The notes below the pieces were generated by a model. That model did no database searches and had not been told where the DNA came from. It saw only the letters and a list, made by a program, of their open reading frames with translations. Positions 10,801-17,810 of a DNA stretch of 64,000 nucleotides are shown piece by piece (position 1 is the stretch's first letter; each line of letters opens with the position of its first letter). The translations under genes were made by a program, and so were the position numbers. Origin of the DNA: Guillardia theta CCMP2712 (Eukaryota; Cryptophyceae; Pyrenomonadales; Geminigeraceae). Location: contig NW_005434579.1 of assembly GCF_000315625.1 (NCBI RefSeq), positions 65,562 through 129,561 of the forward strand, read 5' to 3'.

Positions 10801-12018
10801 TCCAAGTCTCCCAGAGCTACTATAGTCCGATCGAATTCTTGTCGCCGACATCGCCAGCACCATGGTCTGCACGGGCCCGTTCCCTCCCGCTACCGAGCTC
10901 GTCAAGCTGCCCGGATCGTAGCTCACCGCTGCGCTCAAGCTCCCTGATACCCGTGCTTGCTCCGCAATGCTCATCCTGACAGCCATGGACCTTCCTGTAC
11001 CGCTGCTCAGGAGACTTGCTACCGTGCTGTCGGACTGCCAAGCGGTCTTCTCTGCCCTAGACCCGCCGATCGCGCTCGTAGGACTGTACTGCACCAGCCC
11101 CATACCTCTCCCAAATAGCGTGATCGAGCCTTGAGCGTCTGCCGACCCTGCCTGTGCGGCTGCTACGTTACCCCTGCTCACAGTGCTCATCAGCCCCGCG
11201 TCCATCGATACCAGCTCAGTGTGTGTACCGCCTACCATCCTCCCTACTGACACTACTCCCGACAGGCTCGTCCCGCTCCCGCTGGCTGTCTTGCACGACA
11301 CCCCTGTGTCGGACCCCCACGTCGTCTGGGTGGCGCTGGTTGCTCCTGCTCTGACCACGACGCTCAGCAGGGCTGTCCCGAAGCCGCTCCCGCTCAGCGT
11401 CACTCCCCTGCCCAAAGCCTTCCCAGAGTTTGCCATCGGCCCGTCTGCTGTCGCGGCCTCGTCGTAGCTCATGGCCTCAGTCACGGAGACTGTTCGTGCG
11501 GCCATCGTGAGCGCTACTCCCCGGCTGCTGTCCGGGCCGCGTCCGCTCTTGCAGATCACACCCGATGATGACAGCCAGTAGCTCCGCTCACACCCTGTCA
11601 AGCCTATTCTTGTGCTAATGCTGAGTCGCAAATTCATTTCGCTTGTCCCGACCAGTATCAATTTGTCGATTTTTGAAATTAAATTTGATGCCTGCCAAAT
11701 GTTTTCATTTTGTAGCAATTTCAAGTCAGTTGAAAAAACTGATGAAATGGAAGCGATTGATTTCGAAACTGATACGATGACGCTTTGAGAGCCTGACGTA
11801 GGGAACTGTTGATTCACACATTTGACAGAAGTGGTCGATGCCCAAATGGTTGATTTGCAAACAGTTGAATGTATTCTTGTTGATACACTGACAAAAAAAC
11901 TGGAAAATACTGAACTGAAAACTGAAATTTCCGTTGGTACGAACGGAACAGAGTTGCCAGGAAAAACACTTGAAACAACTGCACGCTCAAAGCTGAAACA
12001 ATTCGATATTGAGTACAA
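4834..12018 (-). CDS. Giant IPT/TIG-like repeat membrane protein, C-terminal part
   Basis: Open frame of 2,394 codons. About the first 1,400 residues are repeats of 80-100 residues with a pattern such as G.GFG...ARVG.T.C..T.W.SD.SI.CK...G.G..., ending in SYD or SFD. This resembles the IPT/TIG immunoglobulin-like fold of surface proteins. A further extracellular region and a threonine/proline stalk lead to one hydrophobic segment at about residues 1601-1627 (plus coordinates about 7137-7215), followed by basic residues. A cytoplasmic tail of about 765 residues follows, rich in S, Q and acidic residues, with a run of AP dipeptides (about 5959-6021) and a Q run (5149-5178). It probably acts as a surface adhesin or receptor. 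The first Met at 12018 is unlikely to be the true start: the upstream bases continue the repeat pattern and the frame overlaps the end of the frame at 11987-20551. I infer that both are one gene with a frame break near 12050. Confidence 0.75.
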   Translation of the reverse strand: MYSISNCFSFERAVVSSVFPGNSVPFVPTEISVFSSVFSSFFVSVSTRIHSTVCKSTIWASTTSVKCVNQQFPTSGSQSVIVSVSKSIASISSVFSTDLKLLQNENIWQASNLISKIDKLILVGTSEMNLRLSISTRIGLTGCERSYWLSSSGVICKSGRGPDSSRGVALTMAARTVSVTEAMSYDEAATADGPMANSGKALGRGVTLSGSGFGTALLSVVVRAGATSATQTTWGSDTGVSCKTASGSGTSLSGVVSVGRMVGGTHTELVSMDAGLMSTVSRGNVAAAQAGSADAQGSITLFGRGMGLVQYSPTSAIGGSRAEKTAWQSDSTVASLLSSGTGRSMAVRMSIAEQARVSGSLSAAVSYDPGSLTSSVAGGNGPVQTMVLAMSATRIRSDYSSSGRLGSSSSLQTLWVSSSSISSLFTTGHRSSASLSITSNLVLSSLSQVFSYDKLSIITTSNSLSIVTRNWSVRVNSAAGRVGYSATSVTLWDSSSSISCRTTAVMYSSNAVSMTVSVNVASISEAFSADSNLLVQSSNFPLVNQYLYIGGSHIARQITWRARIGYSAASSSSWISDSVVNCQTSSGSGFSLSVMVTSAVKVKSQTESLSYDVYATRSSGFNSQPAKMFYVMMSLPNSVRSSSLVTRLGMTRAPVTVWTSSSSLSLMMTQGSGASRSIVLSASSLYTLSNAVSYDLVRVSHIQDSNLPAAPSDLFVVNGANLASFSNSPMARLRGTSVENSRWTSQTSILCLKPSGVGATLSLVCSIVTLASVSMAMSFDIPKIASYQGTNAKPFDVLDGLYVFGQSFGRCRSSQSTRSLQTAAQQTRWQSDSSISVFPPTGIGSISPKTIATIAMRGGTGMAIVSFDGPLISVVSYRQDLFARAIPPQPNFPTTGGSPTTITGQNLGARDTTLRAKMQGSAPITTSWLSDTGMLCKVPRGLGSFRDIVASVCYVVSGTLTLAWSFDLPRISSSSPGNAAPVADLSLPNSLTIYGTNFGTSVNSEEARLGQSACAATSWSSDSQVVSRLSNGIGIAHRTVMTTAMQRGTSIRIFSFDSLSLDFIEVQTIKEARTEYNVSGAGVNYGAFSLTLRVRVGGSACERSSWSSDTSASARPANGVGATLRVSITNAQLIASKSSLFDYSLGGVTAVQPTNSPTNGNDVLTIFGNEFGVNDYSLIAKVGSTNCMKTLWVSSTSLECHVPSGQPMEAANFFVSIGARVSTGVTQFSYNRAPHLEDLSPNYGPTSGGYVVVAKGNLISISDRTEIQMWKRTTGKPVLYKKICANSANCTGRFVESSRNGDTGTISFIMPEGVGSDISMFYYDSSTGPPPFGFGYWEPTFSYERPSVQALISNSWTFNVTHLADGLPSVDSIVLPSVIGNRLLTVVGNSFGGSEGNLLVQLGSMASVYAKRSGSHTSCLIEVPPFPNVNLPFPLSLSVAVDQSSSDPINKAIVLVKESYPLNVVFDANFTFYSAPDRMKDLKSYFVRTCGALLKFQDDVTTLQQIMILNVTRGSVRISFIVMNSPQNDKIAAESFLLLLDMFKSGQLASSFPLIGLALDFQAIGYVEPTPTPTTTVTTTTPLPTTMLVTTPPPTSAWQPLTIGLLSGGIGLGVICLFCCLVVTIRRTLHSDEVMIKSALDALANQSVISIPEGNMQLSPGIMAMQREEMTPRDPMSMSTRTTLSNFPLSPRVNSFNNISGYGALQSPNQFLGISRISEMYRQNSLNSTMDIEQQPMQYASSSPSVQRDDFSPRYDSNLIRKQAAAARASYAQSPRISETDSNAPQAGAAEQGANDWTPRWKVPSPGQIRAMLIPSAAASSVSRGSVETRGQNEGAAPTSARSGYAAMSDYGMMGVAIGSDQQYVNEQPVPMESARVPVSTAQHSNRGGDEEEAEAEQVEDENYFSASDPESSLQQRFENLDDQMSLASLNSTAYSGQKTRSQLFMPSRSHRSQRSTTRSQQNTPARPASRRSRTNVSRPGISLRSGIGETLPVGGQPSAPAPAPAPAPAPAPAPAPAPGSVELPQMTGVASGGVQVERQAPSRPDEQPLPWLQDHRNLENLFGSSVKGSLGNARAAAAAIGPQAPLESDSDSESDGGYEEHSIGEQMQYAQPRTLSASEDALQTAATVDTLRFADGGGQLGTELDLDDESVATLGFGAVYVSLAPVSRAHAVAERRADDSWIHTPMRPGRRAPENTPAGQGQGVESPQVTSRAVTAPAGRERSAVEEQMQPRTPGGGRLKNISERVKELEQQLAMEEARGLSSAEEAFYPHPFMSPLRSQQQQQQQQQQRISKFDIESRLLGPFFGEASKARSEDAASSRMDVDDMDLDSESESNEWEGDLSVATLSQPGASPRRHSEASEMVPAGMSQMSIGTVTMDTAESETSSSFSPAGR
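5149..5178 (-). repeat. CAG/CAA run encoding polyglutamine
   Basis: CTG repeats on the plus strand, read as about ten glutamines in the cytoplasmic tail of the giant repeat protein. Confidence 0.85.
5959..6021 (-). repeat. Alanine-proline dipeptide repeat in coding sequence
   Basis: Tandem GGAGCT hexamers on the plus strand, read as about ten AP dipeptides in the cytoplasmic tail. This probably forms a stiff extended linker. Confidence 0.85.
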
Positions 12019-15000
12019 AGAAACAGCAACGGAAACAACCGCTTTGATGGCTGTCCGGGCCGCGTCCGCTCTTGCAGATCACACCCGATGATGACAGCCA
12101 GTAGCTCCGCTCACACCCGGTCGACCCCACCCTCGCCTGCCCTGTCCAAGCCCAGCCTTGCTGCCCTGCTACGCTCGCTAGCACTACCTCTCCTCCCCGG
12201 CTCGCAAGGTTAGCCCGCCCCTTCCAGCTCCAGCTCGCCTCGCCCCCTACGCTGTCGTAGCTCAGCACGGCGGTCCCTGTGCTTGCTCGCCCCGCGCTGG
12301 TGATGATCATCCCATGGCTCCCCCCCGACCCCTCGCGGATCTTGCACACGATGCTGGTGGATGATGTCCACAAGCTTGATGCCGCGCTAGACCCGCCTGC
12401 TCTGACTTGCCCAGTCATTCCGTACGGCCCGAACTCCTTCCCAACTATGGTCGCTACGCCTGCTTGTCCCCGGGGTGCGTTGACCTGGTTGAGCAGCCCT
12501 TGTACAGAGCCAGCGTCGAAGCTCAGAGCTTCCGAGATGCTCCCCTGCCCTCTTGACCTCCCCAGCGTCATCACCACCTTGCTGCTGCCCCCCAGCCCGC
12601 TCGTCAGCCCTGCCCGGATGCATGTGATGCTCGTGTCTGCTACCCATTGCGTAGCCCCGCAGCTGGTCCCTCCAGCTCGTGCGCCTGGGCATACTGACTC
12701 CTTGCCCAGCATCGCTCCTACCAGCGTGACTGCGCTCCCGGACACTCTGGTGTTCGCCCCCATGAACGTAGACACCACGGCGGCTTCTAGCGACACCGAC
12801 TCCGTCAATGAGCCTACCGACCCCCGGATCGTCAACGCAATCGAGCTCGACCCCGAGCTCTCGGCCCTCAGGCTGCTGCAGACTATCGAGCTGTCTGACT
12901 TCCACGCCGTCTGGGCTGCCCTGGTCCCTCCCACTCGTCCGCTTGGGGTGACCGACTGCAGGCCGTAGCCCATCCCGGATAGCTCGATGTACCTTGACCC
13001 GTCCAGCATGCGGCTGTTGGCTCCTGGGGATGTCGAGACGGAAGGCATGTCGTAGCTTGACGTCTCCGTCGTGCTGCCTCCGAGTAGGCTGGACGTCATA
13101 GATATCGGGAGCGTCGCTCCCGTGCCACTCGCTACCTTGCACAGCAGCATCGTTCCTGAGGACCACACCGTCGCTGTGCTGGACGTCTTGCCTAGGCGTA
13201 GCGTTGACGATAGCATGCCGGGTAGTACACTGGTGCCGGCGATCGTAGTGAGACGGGTGGACGACGACGGGAAGTTGCTCACGCTCTCTGCGGACAAGCT
13301 CATTCCTGTGCTGTCGTATGACATGACCTCAGTGGCGCTCCCGACTACCACGCCAATGGTAGACTGCAAGCTGCTGCTCCCTCGCACGCCTGCAGCAAGC
13401 TTGCTTGCTATCGAGCTCGACGAGATCCATAATGTAAGACTGCTCGCTGTACCAGACATCCTTGCCCGAGCCGTGTGTCCCAGGGTTCTTGACAGCCCGA
13501 CTAGGATTGCTACTGCCCCCCCAAGACCGAGATTACCGGCTTTGGCTGTGCTGACTAGCTGCACGTCGTAGCTGGAGCTCTCTGTCTGACTGCTGACGCC
13601 TCTAGCAACACTAACCTGGAGTACGTTCGATCCTCCCATGCCTGCAGACGTCGCACACTGCAGCGAGGTAGATGATTGCCAGAAGCTTGCTCTAGACGCT
13701 GTTGCCTGCATGCGTACAGCATTGGTATACTCTACGTACCGCCCTGTCCCTGACATCGCCAGCACCATGGTCTGCACGGGCCCGTTCCCTCCCGCTACCG
13801 AGCTCGTCAAGCTGCCCGGATCGTAGCTCACCGCTGCGCTCAAGCTCCCTGATACCCGTGCTTGCTCCGCAATGCTCATCCTGACAGCCATGGACCTTCC
13901 TGTACCGCTGCTCAGGAGACTTGCTACCGTGCTGTCGGACTGCCAAGCGGTCTTCTCTGCCCTAGACCCGCCGATCGCGCTCGTAGGACTGTACTGCACC
14001 AGCCCCATACCTCTCCCAAATAGCGTGATCGAGCCTTGAGCGTCTGCCGACCCTGCCTGTGCGGCTGCTACGTTACCCCTGCTCACAGTGCTCATCAGCC
14101 CCGCGTCCATCGATACCAGCTCAGTGTGTGTACCGCCTACCATCCTCCCTACTGACACTACTCCCGACAGGCTCGTCCCGCTCCCGCTGGCTGTCTTGCA
14201 CGACACCCCTGTGTCGGACCCCCACGTCGTCTGGGTGGCGCTGGTTGCTCCTGCTCTGACCACGACGCTCAGCAGGGCTGTCCCGAAGCCGCTCCCGCTC
14301 AGCGTCACTCCCCTGCCCAAAGCCTTCCCAGAGTTTGCCATCGGCCCGTCTGCTGTCGCGGCCTCGTCGTAGCTCATGGCCTCAGTCACGGAGACTGTTC
14401 GTGCGGCCATCGTGAGCGCTACTCCCCGGCTGCTGTCCGGGCCGCGTCCGCTCTTGCAGATCACACCCGATGATGACAGCCAGTAGCTCCGCTCACACCC
14501 TGTCAAGCCCACCCTCGCCTGCCCTGTCCAAGCCCAGCCTTGCTGCCCTGCTACGCTCGCTAGCACTACCTCTCCTCCCCGGCTCGCAAGGTTAGCCCGC
14601 CCCTTCCAGCTCCAGCTCGCCTCGCCCCCTACGCTGTCGTAGCTCAGCACGGCGGTCCCTGTGCTTGCTCGCCCCGCGCTGGTGATGATCATCCCATGGC
14701 TCCCCCCCGACCCCTCGCGGATCTTGCACACGATGCTGGTGGATGATGTCCACAAGCTTGATGCCGCGCTAGACCCGCCTGCTCTGACTTGCCCAGTCAT
14801 TCCGTACGGCCCGAACTCCTTCCCAACTATGGTCGCTACGCCTGCTTGTCCCCGGGGTGCGTTGACCTGGTTGAGCAGCCCTTGTACAGAGCCAGCGTCG
14901 AAGCTCAGAGCTTCCGAGATGCTCCCCTGCCCTCTTGACCTCCCCAGCGTCATCACCACCTTGCTGCTGCCCCCCAGCCCGCTCGTCAGCCCTGCCCGGA

Positions 15001-17810
15001 TGCATGTGATGCTCGTGTCTGCTACCCATTGCGTAGCCCCGCAGCTGGTCCCTCCAGCTCGTGCGCCTGGGCATACTGACTCCTTGCCCAGCATCGCTCC
15101 TACAAGCGTGACTGCGCTCCCGGACACTCTGGTGTTCGCCCCCATGAACGTAGACACCACGGCGGCTTCTAGCGACACCGACTCCGTCAATGAGCCTACC
15201 GACCCCCGGATCGTCAACGCAATCGAGCTCGACCCCGAGCTCTCGGCCCTCAGGCTGCTGCAGACTATCGAGCTGTCTGACTTCCACGCCGTCTGGGCTG
15301 CCCTGGTCACTCCCACTCGTCCGCTTGGGGTGACCGACTGCAGGCCGTAGCCCGTCCCGGATAGCTCGATGTACCTTGACCCGTCCAGCATGCGGCTGTT
15401 GGCTCCTGGGGATGTCGAGACGGAAGGCATGTCGTAGCTTGACGTCTCCGTCGTGCTGCCTCCGAGTAGGCTGGACGTCATAGATATCGGGAGCGTCGCT
15501 CCCGTGCCACTCGCTACCTTGCACAGCAGCATCGTTCCTGAGGACCACACCGTCGCTGTGCTGGACGTCTTGCCTAGGCGTAGCGTTGACGATAGCATGC
15601 CGGGTAGTACACTGGTGCCGGCGATCGTAGTGAGACGGGTGGACGACGACGGGAAGTTGCTCACGCTCTCTGCGGACAAGCTCATTCCTGTGCTGTCGTA
15701 TGACATGACCTCAGTGGCGCTCCCGACTACCACGCCAATGGTAGACTGCAAGCTGCTGCTCCCTCGCACGCCTGCAGCAAGCTTGCTTGCTATCGAGCTC
15801 GACGAGATCCATAATGTAAGACTGCTCGCTGTACCAGACATCCTTGCCCGAGCCGTGTGTCCCAGGGTTCTTGACAGCCCGACTAGGATTGCTACTGCCC
15901 CCCCAAGACCGAGATTACCGGCTTTGGCTGTGCTGACTAGCTGCACGTCGTAGCTGGAGCTCTCTGTCTGACTGCTGACGCCTCTAGCAACACTAACCTG
16001 GAGTACGTTCGATCCTCCCATGCCTGCAGACGTCGCACACTGCAGCGAGGTAGATGATTGCCAGAAGCTTGCTCTAGACGCTGTTGCCTGCATGCGTACA
16101 GCATTGGTATACTCTACGTACCGCCCTGTCCCTGACATCGCCAGCACCATGGTCTGCACGGGCCCGTTCCCTCCCGCTACCGAGCTCGTCAAGCTGCCCG
16201 GATCGTAGCTCACCGCTGCGCTCAAGCTCCCTGATACCCGTGCTTGCTCCGCAATGCTCATCCTGACAGCCATGGACCTTCCTGTACCGCTGCTCAGGAG
16301 ACTTGCTACCGTGCTGTCGGACTGCCAAGCGGTCTTCTCTGCCCTAGACCCGCCGATCGCGCTCGTAGGACTGTACTGCACCAGCCCCATACCTCTCCCA
16401 AATAGCGTGATCGAGCCTTGAGCGTCTGCCGACCCTGCCTGTGCGGCTGCTACGTTACCCCTGCTCACAGTGCTCATCAGCCCCGCGTCCATCGATACCA
16501 GCTCAGTGTGTGTACCGCCTACCATCCTCCCTACTGACACTACTCCCGACAGGCTCGTCCCGCTCCCGCTGGCTGTCTTGCACGACACCCCTGTGTCGGA
16601 CCCCCACGTCGTCTGGGTGGCGCTGGTTGCTCCTGCTCTGACCACGACGCTCAGCAGGGCTGTCCCGAAGCCGCTCCCGCTCAGCGTCACTCCCCTGCCC
16701 AAAGCCTTCCCAGAGTTTGCCATCGGCCCGTCTGCTGTCGCGGCCTCGTCGTAGCTCATGGCCTCAGTCACGGAGACTGTTCGTGCGGCCATCGTGAGCG
16801 CTACTCCCCGGCTGCTGTCCGGGCCGCGTCCGCTCTTGCAGATCACACCCGATGATGACAGCCAGTAGCTCCGCTCACACCCGGTCGACCCCACCCTCGC
16901 CTGCCCTGTCCAAGCCCAGCCTTGCTGCCCTGCTACGCTCGCTAGCACTACCTCTCCTCCCCGGCTCGCAAGGTTAGCCCGCCCCTTCCAGCTCCAGCTC
17001 GCCTCGCCCCCTACGCTGTCGTAGCTCAGCACGGCGGTCCCCGTGCTTGCTCGCCCCGCGCTGGTGATGATCATCCCATGGCTCCCCCCCGACCCCTCGC
17101 GGATCTTGCACACGATGCTGGTGGATGATGTCCACAAGCTTGATGCCGCGCTAGACCCGCCTGCTCTGACTTGCCCGGTCATTCCGTACGGCCCGAACTC
17201 CTTCCCAACTATGGTCGCTACGCCTGCTTGTCCCCGGGGTGCGTTGACCTGGTTGAGCAGCCCTTGTACAGAGCCAGCGTCGAAGCTCAGAGCTTCCGAG
17301 ATGCTCCCCTGCCCTCTTGACCTCCCCAGCGTCATCACCACCTTGCTGCTGCCCCCCAGCCCGCTCGTCAGCCCTGCCCGGATGCATGTGATGCTCGTGT
17401 CTGCTACCCATTGCGTAGCCCCGCAGCTGGTCCCTCCAGCTCGTGCGCCTGGGCATACTGACTCCTTGCCCAGCATCGCTCCTACAAGCGTGACTGCGCT
17501 CCCGGACACTCTGGTGTTCGCCCCCATGAACGTAGACACCACGGCGGCTTCTAGCGACACCGACTCCGTCAATGAGCCTACCGACCCCCGGATCGTCAAC
17601 GCAATCGAGCTCGACCCCGAGCTCTCGGCCCTCAGGCTGCTGCAGACTACTGAGCTGTCTGACTTCCACGCCGTCTGGGCTGCCCTGGTCACTCCCACTC
17701 GTCCGCTTGGGGTGACCGACTGCAGGCCGTAGCCCATCCCGGATAGCTCGATGTACCTTGACCCGTCCAGCATGCGGCTGTTGGCTCCTGGGGATGTCGA
17801 GACGGAGGGC
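10849..17810 (-). repeat. Higher-order tandem array, 2,382-bp unit
   Basis: A 2,382-bp (794-codon, in-frame) unit occurs as full copies at about 12051-14432 and 14433-16814, a partial copy at 16815-17810, and a partial copy at 10849-11604. I see only scattered single-base differences between copies, for example CAGTCATTCC/CGGTCATTCC at 12411/17175 and GGTCGACC/TGTCAAGCC at 12117/14499. Each unit holds about eight IPT/TIG-like modules. The unit is GC-rich while flanking modules of the same protein are AT-richer, so the array was probably amplified recently or is kept uniform by gene conversion. Confidence 0.92.
11605..12050 (-). other. Divergent 446-bp wedge that breaks frame inside the repeat array
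   Basis: The near-identical array is interrupted by 446 bp of AT-rich, diverged module sequence. It is flanked on both sides by the same roughly 67-77 bp of array (11528-11604 and 12051-12127). The net offset relative to a normal unit is 523 bp, which is not a multiple of three, so the frame shifts. Translated in the downstream frame the wedge still shows the family pattern (VSLYSISNCFSFE; TVCKSTIWASTTSVKC). Confidence 0.8.

Noticed and set aside
11987-12050. A simple GT-AG intron joining the two giant frames
   Set aside because: A TTTCAG acceptor exists near 12000, but the bases removed would include sequence that fits the repeat-family pattern, so a frame break is the simpler reading; left open.
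12279-17732. Repeated plus-strand frames of 229 codons and minus-strand frames of 259 codons in another register
   Set aside because: They recur only because the 2,382-bp unit recurs; the long continuous minus-strand frame with signal peptide and IPT/TIG pattern is the real one.
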